A stretch of 64,000 nucleotides of DNA from NCBI GenBank assembly GCA_946902875.1, contig OX336340.1, forward strand, positions 1,285,501 to 1,349,500, given 5' to 3'. A program made the position numbers and the translations under genes. Source of the stretch: Nematopogon swammerdamellus (lineage: Eukaryota; Arthropoda; Insecta; Lepidoptera; Adelidae). Each line of letters begins with the position of its first letter. Within the stretch, counting starts at the first letter, position 1. This document shows positions 1 to 9,494 of this stretch, in pieces. Below the pieces are notes generated by a model, which did not search any database, was not told the DNA's origin, and worked only from the letters and a program-made list of their open reading frames with translations.

Positions 1-118
1 GATCGAAGGGAAGCACTGACATGGCACCTAGTTCACCCGGTGTTATGGGCTGACATCACGGATGTTGAAGGTGATGTAGCCAACCGTGTCAGTTTCAAAA
101 AAAAAATAATAAAAAAAA
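1..118 (+). mobile_element. SINE-A 3' part, cut by window edge
   Basis: This is the 3' portion of the commonest repeat in the window (called SINE-A here). It carries the conserved tail core with GGTGTTATGGGCTGACATC, then GATGTAGCCAACCGTGTCAG, and ends in an A-rich run. The same core recurs on both strands, for example at 1240, 16920, 24680, 29490, 47490 and 59620. The 5' part lies outside the window. The long reading frame running through it has no transposase or reverse transcriptase motif and is not taken as a gene. Confidence 0.8.
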
Positions 119-184
119 AGAGTGAGGTTTCAGAGATTTTCTTTAACGATATTTACTTATATGATTATGAATTTTTAGAAAATA

Positions 185-365
185 AAGGAGGGAGCGGAGC
201 ATCCTGGGGCATCCTGAGCAGCGCATTCTCTTGCGAGAGGTCCAGGGTTCGAATGCGGCCAGCGTGTAGCAGTTTTTTTCCGATTAAAAAAAATATATAT
301 AGGCACATACCTTCACACCAGCTGCCTCGGGATCGGAAAACATGTAAAACTGTAAGTCTAACGGG
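185..365 (+). mobile_element. Divergent tRNA-headed SINE (SINE-B type) relic
   Basis: A tRNA-like segment contains the B-box-like core GGGTTCGAATGC near 247, preceded by CTTGCGAGAGGTCC. A T-run follows, then a body with CACACCAGCTGCCTCGGGATC and a GTAAAACTGTAAGTC motif. The order matches the fuller copy at 23440-23832, but this copy is more diverged and lacks the 3' part. It reads as an old insertion and not a functional tRNA gene, because no acceptor stem can be paired. Confidence 0.5.
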
Positions 366-442
366 TTGACTAGAGAAAATTTCCTAAGGCAAAAGATATT
401 TAGTTCATCATGATCATGGATTTCTTATCATGTATTCTTTTT

Positions 443-1058
443 ACCCGACTGCGCGACGCAAAGGAGGGTATTGTGTTTATCAGCCTATGTATGTATGTAT
501 GTATGTATGTATGTTTGTTCCTTTGTGGCACTCTAGAGACCAAACGCGTGGGCCGATTTTGATGATTCTTACGTCAATCGATTTGTCTTAGCCTTGCGAG
601 TGTCACTAAAGATATGACAGTAATCAAAATTCAATATGGTGACAACTAGGTGCCATATTGTGAAAAAGAAAAAAATGAAAGTTGACTAACTATGTTAAGT
701 GGGGTATCGTTGAATAGGTATTTGAAAATCATCTTTAGGTTTCTCTTACCATTTTTCATTTCGAATGACCATTTAGGATCTATAACGATTTAAAGTTGGT
801 TAGCAACCATTCTCACTTAACTTATAATAATAGAGTTGTGATAAAGTTCTTATTATACAGGTTGTTCGGCACATCGACCGAGATTTTTTTTTGTAAGTAA
901 GTGGGGTCATTTGCAACGTTTTGAATAATCATACTTTTTGTCAGGTGTCAGGTGGTATCGAGATACGATTTTTTTTCTTTATTTTTGAAAATTACCAAAA
1001 TTGTCGTTCTATTCTGGTCTCTGTCCCTATAGTTTTGACCACATAGTGAATTATTTGT
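443..1058 (+). repeat. Rep1 copy, forward orientation
   Basis: Starts with ACCCGACTGCGCGACGCAAA and a short (TATG)n microsatellite at about 487-515. It continues through the same non-coding sequence as 8592-9225 and 9495-10124 (for example CACTCTAGAGACCAAACGCG and GTAAGTGGGGTCATTTGCAA). Past about 1000 the text switches to sequence matching the complementary right end of Rep1, so two opposed Rep1 copies meet here. No coding potential is visible. The family is unclassified; the AGTCGGGT-type terminus resembles the termini of other elements in this window. Confidence 0.7.
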
Positions 1059-1065
1059 ATGACAT

Positions 1066-1346
1066 ACGTGCATGTCGTAAAAGGCGACTAAGGAATAAGA
1101 CTCCCTTCTTATATTACTAGGTGGAAGGGTTTAACCCGCCCGGGTTGGTACCACCGCACTGAATGAAAGGTCGGTCGAAACGGCTATGTAAATAGTTTGT
1201 GTTTTCCGTCCAGTTCAGTGTAGCCGGCACGACCGAAGGGAAGCGCTGACGTGGCACCAGTTCACCCGGTGTTATGGGCTGACATCACGGTTGTTGTGGG
1301 TGATGTAGCCAACCGTGTCAGTTTCCATAAAAAAAAATAAAAAAAA
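1066..1346 (+). mobile_element. SINE-A insertion with 7-bp target duplication
   Basis: A 5'-truncated SINE-A: TAACCCGCCCGGGTTGGTACC, GGCTATGTAAATAGTTTGTG, the tail core and a poly-A end. It is bracketed by ATGACAT at 1059-1065 and 1347-1353. Joining the flanks restores a sequence colinear with the uninterrupted Rep1 relative at about 12770-12800, which confirms insertion by a target-primed mechanism. Confidence 0.8.
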
Positions 1347-1353
1347 ATGACAT

Positions 1354-1810
1354 GTAGTATACCGTCGGAAAGGGCGTAAACTAGCAAACTATTTAAAAGA
1401 TAACGAAGCTCTTAATTGCTGACAGTGTGTTTTTTAATGAATTTAAATTAAAATTCTGTCATATTTTTACTCGTTCTCGGGACTTTGGGAGGTCATAAGC
1501 CCTTTTCATGGTATTAACTTCATCAAATGATATTTTTTCTAGTAGAAGGGTACATTGTAAAATGCAATAATTTTATTTCGTGCTGATATAACCATAAAAA
1601 AAGTTACAAGGGTTCAAAGCTGGGATTTTGGTAATTTTCAAAAATAAAGAAAAAAAAAATTTTATCTCGGTACCACGTGTCACCTGATAAAAGATATCAT
1701 GGGTCAAAACATTGCAAATGACCAGACATACCTACAAAAAAATTTTGTCGGTCGATGTGCCGAACTGCCTGTATAAATAATTTTCATAATATAATTCTCC
1801 AAATCGAATG
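1354..1810 (-). repeat. Rep1 copy, reverse orientation
   Basis: The reverse complement of this stretch follows Rep1 (compare 9010-9480): the CAGGTGTCACGTG region, then AAAATTACCAAAATCCCAGC, then GACCTCCCAAAGT and the AAGGGCG region. It is divergent and truncated on its outer side. Together with 443-1058 it forms two opposed Rep1 copies with a SINE between them. Confidence 0.65.
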
Positions 1811-2280
1811 ACAAATCCAGAATTTTACTGCTATGAAATAACGACAATAATATGTACAATCTCAAAAATTTATTCATCTATCTATCTATAGTATCGCGTT
1901 TCAAACATACTCCTACCTAGGTATTATACATTCGGAGATTAACGCTTCTACTGGGTCACTATTTTTGGGTTACATCTTTCAAATTCAAATTCCAGCGACG
2001 ACCGCGCAATAAGTGCGTGCAAGACATGTCATATGATTCCATGTCAAAACAATGTCCATGGAGTAGGTGTCAGAATCGAACCATCGACGACAGACTTAGA
2101 TGCACTTCGTGGACAGGGCAATATAGAACGAAAAACTTTGCCATTGATATTGTGCTGGGCAGGGGCGTGCATCCCATAAAGGCAGAAAAGCACTGCCTAC
2201 CCTGAGTTAAAGTCCCAATTCCACCTATCCAAACAATCAAATTAAAACATATAGAACTACTCAAGTTCACGACAAAACGT
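1811..2280. other. No recognised gene; degenerate repeat-like sequence
   Basis: Mostly AT-rich sequence. Around 2150-2210 there is a GGCAGGGGCGTGCATCCCAT / CACTGCCTACCC segment of the kind seen in dispersed lepidopteran repeats. A similar GTCTGTGCACGCCACTGG segment lies near 2990. No supported coding region. Confidence 0.3.
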
Positions 2281-2289
2281 ATGATTTAA

Positions 2290-2570
2290 AATTGGCGCGC
2301 GCTCCTCCCTCTCGGCGCGGCCGCTCGCGCGGACGCAACGCCACCGCGCGGCAAAGGCAGACAACACGACTACCTGGTGGTCACTCACACTATTACTCAA
2401 ATCCTGCGTCATTATATGCTGGAATTTTGCGTGTGTATGCGTGTTTCGATGCGCGGTTTAGTACGCCAGGGCAGGACTGCCTTTCACTAACACCACAACA
2501 ATGCCTCGTAACGTAGGTGTAGCAGGTCTAGCAACGTTCGCGCGCGCGCCGGCGCGGGGGTGCAATTGTC
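2290..2570. other. GC- and CpG-rich island-like segment
   Basis: The composition changes abruptly: GCGCGCGCTCC, CGGCGCGGCCGCTCGCGCGG, and later CGCGCGCGCCGGCGCGGGGG near 2540, in otherwise AT-rich DNA. It could be a promoter-associated CpG-rich patch, an imported fragment or a GC-rich simple repeat. No TATA or initiator plus coding exon could be tied to it. Confidence 0.35.
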
Positions 2571-2574
2571 TGGT

Positions 2575-3095
2575 AACAGTTTATTTATAAAGAAGTGTTA
2601 TAATCTTTTGTTTATGTTTTTACAAATAAAAAAAGTACCGCCCCTCTTCTCTACTTATTTCTATTTCATCTTTTTGTAGTCAATATTCACTGCACTGCAT
2701 ACTCTTTATTGAGATTGGTTCTGTTTAAATCACTCAAAAGGCGTTTTTAAAAGTCACCCTTAGTATCTGTATTTATGACATTGTGTAGTTAATTAAAATT
2801 TATTCATTTTATGGATATCTGAGGAGCATTGAAAAAAAAATCTGCTGGACAGAACATCTTCATGTGGACATGAAGAAGATGTAAGAGATGAAAACCGGGC
2901 TGAGGTAAAAATTAAAATTAATTCAACTTGTTTCTAAATTAAGTACTTATTTTGAATCTTAATTTGTTGCCTGCCTACCCGGTCTTAAATGTCTGTGCAC
3001 GCCACTGGTGCTGGGGTGTTACTGTACATAAGTTACAAGGAACTACTTTGGACCGAGCTGTGGTTGATTTAAGTTCACAAATTTTTGTGAAGCCA
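2575..3095. other. No recognised feature
   Basis: AT-rich sequence without supported ORFs or long repeats, apart from a short dispersed-repeat motif near 2970-3010. A short inverted motif, CATGTGGACATGAAGAAGATG, sits near 2860. Confidence 0.3.
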
Positions 3096-3526
3096 AGCCT
3101 ATATAGGTTGATTTTTTATTAAGTGAAGTCCCTTAAATGGTAGGCCCTATATCTGAAATGGATCACGATTAACGTTTATGATGTTAATTTTACTTTACGT
3201 ACCTAAAGTTCGATTTTTTTCTGAACATGCCACATAGTAGTGCCCGTGCATACTAATACACCCTGAAAATTTCAATAAAATCGGTCCAGTACTTTCAGGG
3301 TTATTAATAAAAAATGATAACAATTTACATTTACGTGCGCGCATCGCATCATTCGCGCGGAACAGCTGGGTGGTCGTTGACCTGTGCGAATCAAAAAGTA
3401 GACCAAGGCCGCACGCGCCAGCTGTCCCGCGCATTATGAGATGCACGTAAATGTAATCTTTTTTAATTATTAATAACTCTGAAACTACTGGATAGATTTT
3501 GTTGAAATTTTCAGGATGTATTAGTA

Positions 3527-4445
3527 CGTGGGCTGTTCCGAAAATTGTTAGCCACAGAATAAATACAATTTTTTTTTCCTGAAACTATTTTGATTTGACG
3601 GCTAATTTAAATACAAATCTCCTTGATGAAAATTATTGGCCACCTATGTGTAGTTCTTTTTTCAAATATTTTTAACGGTTATCGGTCACTCATATTTTAT
3701 TTGCAACAATGGACGTCTCGCGAGAAGCTTTTCGTGTTATGATTTTCTATGCTTATAAACTAGGGTTAACCTTCAAGGAATCTCACGAAAATTTGCAAGC
3801 TGCTTTTGGGGAGTTCGCTCCTGCGTTAGCAACAGTTACTTATTGGTTTCGTGAATTTAAACGTGGTCGAGAGAACCTAAACGATGACCCCAAACCCGGC
3901 CGACCATCAACTGCAGTCACTCATGAAAACGTCATCAGGTAGAGTGTCTATTGCGGGAGAATAGACACATTACACATCGGGAGATTCAGGCTGAACTAAA
4001 GATTGGTATTGCGAAGTTTGTCTGCCTCAAGCTTTCGGGGAGTTGAATAGCGAGCGCCCAAGGAGCGGCGTCCGTGGCATTCTTTTTCACAAAGATAACG
4101 CGCCCGCTCACACACCGGTAGAAACATGGACTATTTGACAACTTTGGGGGTACAAAGGTTATCCCATCTTCTGTACAGCCCAGATTTAGCTCCATGCGAT
4201 TTTTTTTTATTTCCCACGGTAAAAAAAACGCTTTGCGGGCGAAAATTCAACACTGCAGACGAGGCCGTCGAAGAATTTCGGCGGTTATTTTTCGACCTCC
4301 CGCAAGATACGTTTTTTAAATGTTTTTAAGCCTGGTTCACCCGGTGCATAGGGATTGGAGGGAAATATTTTGAAAAGCTGTAAATAATTTTTTTTCATAT
4401 TCTAAAATTTTTTCATTTCATTAACAATTTTCGGAACAGCCTATG
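3527..4445 (+). mobile_element. Deleted mariner element, copy 1
   Basis: TIRs of the form CRTRGGCTGTTCCGAAAATT occur at both ends, with TA duplicated at 3525-3526 and 4446-4447. The surrounding MITE supplies the empty-site sequence (…TTAGTATGCATGGG…), so the boundaries are firm. At 919 bp it is shorter than the roughly 1.3 kb usual for mariner. It shares its internal deletion and a frameshift with the element at 44704-45631, which indicates one non-autonomous lineage that needed a transposase supplied in trans. Confidence 0.9.
3709..4329 (+). pseudogene. Mariner transposase remnant (deleted)
   Basis: The first 77 residues are a readable N-terminal paired-type helix-turn-helix region (MDVSREAFRVMIFYAYKLG…), ending at a TAG. 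After a deletion near 4010-4025, the C-terminal half reads in shifted frames: a second-Asp block (HKDNAPAHT, about 4088) and the third-Asp block SPDLAPCDFFLFP (about 4180-4215). This is the mariner DDE/D fold, irritans-like by resemblance. The first catalytic Asp lies in the deleted part. A stop at 4329 truncates the C-terminus relative to the copy at 45 kb. It cannot encode an active enzyme; family DNA cleavage and strand transfer would be nuclear. Confidence 0.85.
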
Positions 4446-4589
4446 TATGCATGGGCACTACTATGTGGCATAAAAAAAATCTAACGTTAGGTACGTAAAG
4501 TAAAATTAACACCATAAACGTGATCCATTTCAGATATAGAACCTACCATTTAGGGGGACTACCCTGTATAGCCTTGAGCCGGGTTAGGT

Positions 4590-5126
4590 CTCTAGATGGA
4601 TTATTAATTAGTAGACCACCGCGATATTAACTCCCTCAATGTAAGGACAAGATTGCGAAATTTACCGTCTTATAATCCTAACTAAAAAGTGTAAAATAAA
4701 AAAAGTTAATTTAAAAAATAAAAAAACCCGACTGCTTAAAAAATTAACTTTAAATAAAAACTGAAAAGAAAAAAACAAGTCCAGTAGTCTAGAACTCTGA
4801 TAAGTAATATTGAATAACTACACCATTGAAATAGTTTCATGATCGATACACACATATAAAACAAATAATAAACTCTAAATGCGGAACATAGCGACTTTAA
4901 CAGTCGGGAGCCATTATAATTTTCCCAATAATGGGTCCCGACTGTTAAAGTCGCTATGTTCCGCATTTAGAGTTTATTATTTGTTTTATATGTGTGTATC
5001 GATCATGAAACTATTTCAATGGTGTAGTTATTCAATATTACTTATCAGAGTTCTAGACTACTGGACTTGTTTTTTTCTTTTCAGTTTTTATTTAAAGTTA
5101 ATTTTTTAAGCAGTCGGGTTTTTTTT
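4590..5126. mobile_element. Hairpin element HP, copy 1
   Basis: A left lead-in (about 4590-4720) shared with the copy at 14345 is followed by an inverted repeat: arms 4721-4909 and 4936-5124, 189 bp each, with no mismatch that I found. After one mismatch, CCATTAT/ATAATGG extends the stem, leaving a loop of about 10 nt. Arm ends read AAAAAACCCGACTGC. The two 76-residue frames on opposite strands are near-identical only because the arms are, so they are not genes. Likely a foldback/MITE-type element; a transcript would form a long double-stranded hairpin. Confidence 0.8.
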
Positions 5127-5251
5127 GTCATTTTGTTCTCAGATTTAGTAGTTAATAGTAAATGAGGTATATGTGTGTAGTAATTTGCGTATGTAAATAT
5201 TTGTATACATTTATTGCACTCAAATGAAATATGGGGAAAAGGTAACACTTA

Positions 5252-5341
5252 TGTTTAAGACACTTTCTTCCTTAGAGTATGATACGTAACAGCTAGTGTT
5301 TAAGACACTTTCTTCCTTAGAGTATGATACGTAACAGCTAG
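5252..5341. repeat. 45-bp direct tandem duplication
   Basis: Two adjacent copies of a 45-bp unit starting TGTTTAAGACACTTTCTTCC and ending ACGTAACAGCTAG, with no difference that I see. Non-coding, probably a recent slippage or repair event. Confidence 0.9.
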
Positions 5342-5364
5342 ATGAGTGGCCGTAAGAAATATAC

Positions 5365-5701
5365 TTAAGACGAGACGGAAGTTAACTTTCTCCATACAAA
5401 ATCTTCTTTCTGCATTTATGTTTTCTAGCCCCCTAAACCTTATCCGATTTTTACAAATTTGTTTTCTTGTCTTAAGGATAGTTTAATCTACGTTCATGTC
5501 TTTTTCGTTTTTGATTAGATGAAATATACAACACCGGAGCTAAAAATTTGTATTTCGACCGAAACAAATTGAATTTTTTATTATTTGATGTCATAAAGTT
5601 CAGCTTTGTTGAGTCGTCACTATAGATATAAAAAAAATTCAAAGATCCGAAAGGCGATTTTGTATTTTGTATGGAGAAAGTTAACTTCCGTTTCGTCTTA
5701 A
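5365..5701. mobile_element. TTAA-bounded MITE
   Basis: Terminal inverted repeats of about 38 bp: left TTAAGACGAGACGGAAGTT…, right the complement of TTAAGACGAAACGGAAGTT…, both continuing into TAACTTTCTCCATACAAAA. Both ends are TTAA, the target of piggyBac-superfamily elements, so TTAA may be the target duplication. The interior is non-coding. The superfamily call is an inference from TTAA alone; the next bases (GACG) are not a typical piggyBac CCY start. Confidence 0.65.
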
Positions 5702-5960
5702 CACTTTCCTTTGAGTCTTTATTTGTATATTTGCGTACGATTTCTTTCACATCAAGGTCGTAAAATAGCTATTTTAGGACTTTCCAGACGCAAAACAAAA
5801 AGCGGATGCACGCAAACGAGTTTCCACGATAACTCGATAGTTCCTTGTTTCCTCCATAAATTACCGCCTCAAGCATAAATCAAAGCAGCCGCTCCTACCT
5901 CCGGCCCATAGATTAGAGAAATAATGGCTGCATGGAACATTATGAACGTTCTCTATGTGA
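5702..5960. other. No recognised feature
   Basis: Unique-looking sequence of mixed composition without supported ORF, RNA gene or long repeat. Confidence 0.3.
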
Positions 5961-5964
5961 ACAC

Positions 5965-6310
5965 GGTATCACCAAATAATCCTACCAATCAACGATCGTG
6001 TGTCGACATCTAACAGCCAATGACATCGACAAAAGCTGTCGAAATTTTATTAATTTTTTTAACTTCAAACATGGACATAAACGTCCTTAGATTGTATAAA
6101 TATTATATAAATTATTATCGTGTGGGCTCAGTACTTAAAAAGAATAGCCCCACTGCATCTCTCCTCGTGCTTCTCGTAAAATTCGACTAAGTGATAAGGA
6201 CAAGGTGCCGTGCATAAGGGCGATAGGCTCGTCACCTCTCACCTTGGCACGGTTCTTTCACCGAGACACAAAGCAGGTGGGTTTTCGTGCCTTACTTGCT
6301 GCTTCATAAT
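5965..6310 (+). repeat. Family C repeat, long-form copy
   Basis: Begins with ATCACCAAATAATCCTACC and TAACAGCCAATGACATCGAC, shared with 7185-7330. It then enters the family C head TACTTAAAAAGAATAGCCCC, ACTGCATCTCTCC, the AGGCTCGTCACCTCTCACC block and the TTTCACCGAG block seen at 15080 and 51554. Family C usually ends in a (TATG)n tail, missing here. It looks like a SINE or a truncated LINE 3' region. Confidence 0.6.
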
Positions 6311-6539
6311 TATCTTGTCCAAATACTTTTCTAAACGTGGTGTAAACTTTATTTATTAGTGTACATGTAGATAAATGTTTTAGAGTCTATTGTTACCTTC
6401 CCTGTATATCTTATTTATAAGTATGAAGGTTTATATAATTGTATATATATTTATGTATATTTCTCCATTTAATTGTATTTGTGTTTTATTATCTGTTTAA
6501 ATTATATGTCTATATTTTTATATCATCATTCATTTATTT

Positions 6540-6680
6540 CTTCTCTGCCACTCCACACTTTTTCATAATAACCCAAAGGTTGGCTGGGAGAGAACGCCTA
6601 CGGTGTTAAGGTGTACGTTTTTGAAAAATTTTTTTTTTTTCAAGTGCAATAAATATATTTTGATTTGATTTGATGTATAT
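6540..6680 (+). mobile_element. LINE 3' UTR with (TTTGAT)n tail
   Basis: Contains TTCTCTGCCACTCCACACTT, GGTTGGCTGGGAGAGAACGC and an AATAAA-like CAAGTGCAATAAATATA before a TTTGATTTGATTTGAT tail. This is the typical 3' end of a 5'-truncated insect non-LTR element, probably RTE-like. No coding part remains. Confidence 0.55.
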
Positions 6681-6684
6681 TGTG

Positions 6685-7184
6685 TAAATGTATGTAAAGA
6701 AGCTTGATTGTCCATCTAGCCATTATTCCTGATCTGTCTTCGAGCAGACTTCACGCGCTCCATCCAAGTTGAGCGTAGCCGAAACTTTGCGAAGATTATT
6801 TATCGATAGTGCCGCACTGGTAAACTTTTAACGAATACGCACATTATAACCTCATTTGGCACGCGGAGTTGCAAGCTGAGATCTCTCTGTCTACCGGGAG
6901 ACATTGCTGACAAGGACTTTCTGTACCGTGTGAGGCCGGTGCTTAAAAATAATAGCCCCACTGTGTAGCAGGAATTGTCGAAAATCTATCTCGTTCAAGT
7001 CGTGGATAGATTCCATTCAGATTCCACCAGGCCTCATGGAGTGTACGTGCACTGTATGTTTTCAGCTTTTGTCTTTTGTCATTGATAAGACGCGTTATTG
7101 TGGGTTATGGAATTAAAGATGAAATTAATATTAATTAAAACATGTTACAACAGTTAGAAGAGAGAGCCTTCACATGCAGTTATC
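6685..7184. other. Mostly unrecognised; short family C fragment
   Basis: A family C head fragment (GGTGCTTAAAAATAATAGCCCC) lies at about 6925-6965. The rest shows no supported gene or repeat. Confidence 0.35.
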
Positions 7185-7364
7185 ATCACCAAATAATTCT
7201 ACCAATCATTCATCGCGTGTCGACATGTAACAGCCAATGGGAGCGCGAAAAGATGTCGACATTTTATTTATTTTTTTAACTTCAGACATGTACGTTAATG
7301 TCCTTAGATTGTATAATATAAATTATTATAGTGTGGGGGTCGGTACTTAAAAAGAATAGCCCTA
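7185..7364 (+). repeat. Family C long-form copy, interrupted
   Basis: Homologous to 5965-6150: ATCACCAAATAATTCTACC, AACAGCCAATGGGAGCGCG, then ACTTAAAAAGAATAGCCC. It stops exactly where the 253-bp MITE begins, so the MITE interrupts or truncates it. Confidence 0.6.
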
Positions 7365-7617
7365 TATCTGCGCTCCAGTCTGACAATATCGGTCATTCAC
7401 CCCTTCCTATCAATGTACTCGTATTTACGGAAGCGATACTTCCCTATGTTCTGCGTATCGAGCGAAATTACTATCGCTAGCTTATTGTGGTAGCCGGGCG
7501 GCCGCTGACCGTTCGTACTATGTTATAGTTATGTATGATACACACGCCTCTCTGCGGATGTGTGCGTGCTGAGAGGAAGGGGTGAATGACCGGTATTGTC
7601 AGACTGGAGCGCAGATA
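7365..7617. mobile_element. 253-bp MITE with about 43-bp TIRs
   Basis: The left end TATCTGCGCTCCAGTCTGAC… and right end are near-perfect inverted repeats of about 43 bp (one mismatch in CGGTCATTCACCCCTTCC). It is flanked by CTA on both sides (7362-7364, 7618-7620); an alternative reading is a TA duplication with TIRs starting TCTGCG. Non-coding interior. The superfamily is left open: a 3-bp duplication would favour PIF/Harbinger, TA would favour Tc1/mariner. Confidence 0.8.
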
Positions 7618-7934
7618 CTATAACGTAACGTAATGTAACGAGGTAACTGACATAAAAAAACTTATACCAATTCTACATAATTCTAATAACCACATACATT
7701 TTTCTATGACTCTATATGTGTGGGTTGAAAATAACGAAAGTAAAAATGGATCTCTAAGAAAGCAATGAAATAAATCAACAAATAATGGCTTACCTTCCGC
7801 AATCAAAAAACACAGTGAGGTTGGAAAGTGACAGCACGTGTTATGTAGATGAAAAAGTAGTTAACACCTTCCAAGAGACAATTTGCCCCGAGGTGAACAT
7901 TTGCTCTGAAATTTATCGACTATTTCGCGTGTTC

Positions 7935-8110
7935 GCTTATTATCTCTATTTCTTATACAAGAGAATGTCTCTGTATGTATGTTTGAGTTAAACTCCGGAA
8001 CCACTAAAAATATTTTCATGCGGTTTGCACCAATGTAAAGAGTAGTTCTTGAGGCTCACTATAGGCTATATACCATCACGCTAAATAGCAATAAGGCTGA
8101 GCAGCATCAA
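7935..8110 (+). mobile_element. Helitron-like 5' region fragment
   Basis: Contains CTTATACAAGAGAATGTCTC, a TGTATGTATGT run, CCGGAACCACT, and CTATAGGCTATATACCATCACG. The first part matches the reverse complement of 21840-21960 and the last part resembles 36640-36670. No CTAG 3' end is present downstream. Classification rests on its resemblance to the Helitron-like element at 21774. Confidence 0.4.
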
Positions 8111-8169
8111 AGAAAGTATAGTATGAACGGAATGTAGCACGAATGTAGTGTCGAATGATAGTGCCGGAT

Positions 8170-8260
8170 GAAGAGGGAAGAGTAGGACAGAGGGGAGTGG
8201 TGGGAGGATAGGGTGAGAGAACGAAGGGAGGGAGGGAGAGAGAGAGATAGAGAGAAAATA
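8170..8260 (+). repeat. GA-rich simple sequence
   Basis: Purine-rich run with GGGAGGGAGGGAGAGAGAGA followed by GATAGAGAGA. Simple repeat. Confidence 0.8.
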
Positions 8261-8591
8261 AGAGAAGCGATCGTTTATTATAATATTTGCGTTTAAACAG
8301 GATTTCCTATTAAACTGAGTCTACCGCGAGCGAAAAGCAAAAAAGATAAAACGTAAACGTATAAATTATACCGCTACGTCATTGTCGGCCTGAGCTGTGA
8401 GCAAATAGTCACGAGAAGCGAAGCCGCCGGCAAAAGCATGTAAAAATAAATTTCTTTAAAAAAAAGTTTTCGCAAGCTTCCGAAGTAGACTTCGGAAATA
8501 TGCAGTCGGGCAGGTGTCAGAATCTTGAGCACTTCGAGTCCGGAGCTGAGTGCTGACCTCTGCGTGGTAATGACGAGAAACTCATTGCTTT

Positions 8592-9494
8592 TTTACCCGA
8601 CTGCGCGACGCAAAGGAGGGTAATGTGTTTATCAGCCTATGTATGTATGTATGTTTGTTCCTTTGTGGCACACTAGAGACCAAACGCGTAGGCCGATTTT
8701 GATGATTCTTACGTCAATCGATTTGTCTTAATCTTGCGAGTGTCACTCAAGACATGACAGTAATCAAAATTTAATATGGCGACAACTAGGTGCCATATTG
8801 TGAAAAAGAAAAAAATTAAAGTTGACTATCTATGTTAAGTGGGGTATGGTTGAATAGGTATTTGAAAATGATCTCTAGGTTTCTCTTATCATTTTTCATT
8901 TCGAATGACCATTTAGGATCTATAACGATTTAAAGTTGGTTAGCAGCCATTCTCACTCTTATAATAATAGAACTGTGATAAAGTTCTTATTATACAGGAT
9001 GCTCGGCATATCGGCCGACAAATTTTTTTTGTAGGTAAGTGGGGTCATTTGCAACGTTTTGACCTAACATACCTTTTGTCAGGTGTCACGTGTTATCGAG
9101 ATACGATTTTTTTTTCTTTATTTTTGAAAATTACCAAAATCCCAGCTTTAAACCCTTGTAACTTTTTTGTTCGTGTTTGTATCAGCACAAAATAAAATTT
9201 ATTAAATTTTACTATGTATCCTTGTTTTAGTAAAAAAATATTTGATGAAGTTAATACCATAAAAAGGACTTATGACCTCCCAAAGTTCCGAGAACGAGTA
9301 AAAAGATTACAGAATCTTAATTTCTTAATTCATTAAAAAAAAAAACAACACCAATTGAGAGCGTCGTTTTCTTTAAAAAGTTTGCTAGTTTGCGCCCTTT
9401 CCAAAGGTATACCACATTTTATACAAATCATTCACTATGTGATCAAAATTAGAGATAATTTGCAAGAGTCTAAACATTAATATTGGAGAATTGA
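8592..9494 (+). repeat. Rep1 tandem unit 1
   Basis: Complete-looking Rep1 from ACCCGACTGCGCGACGCAAA to …ATATTGGAGAATTGAAC. The second unit starts immediately at ACTGCGCGACG, with a few bases of microhomology at the junction. Over some 630 bp the two units look identical, including the short TATG run, so the duplication is young. No coding content; the family is unknown. Confidence 0.85.

Larger units (their letters stand above)
3096..4575. mobile_element. Long-TIR MITE, split by a mariner
   Basis: The outer arms are inverted copies: about 3117-3300 on the left (CCTTAAATGGTAGG, ATCTGAAATGGATCAC, TGCCACATAGTAGTGCCCGT) and about 4448-4570 on the right (GTGATCCATTTCAGATATAG, CCTACCATTTAGGGGG). 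A further inverted pair around 3330-3450 (TTACATTTACGTGCGCG and its complement) lies inside. No coding sequence belongs to the host element. Exact outer ends and target duplication are uncertain. It is split at a TA by the mariner at 3527-4445. Confidence 0.6.

Noticed and set aside
4736..5109. Two near-identical 76-residue ORFs on opposite strands
   Set aside because: They exist only because the two arms of the hairpin are the same sequence.
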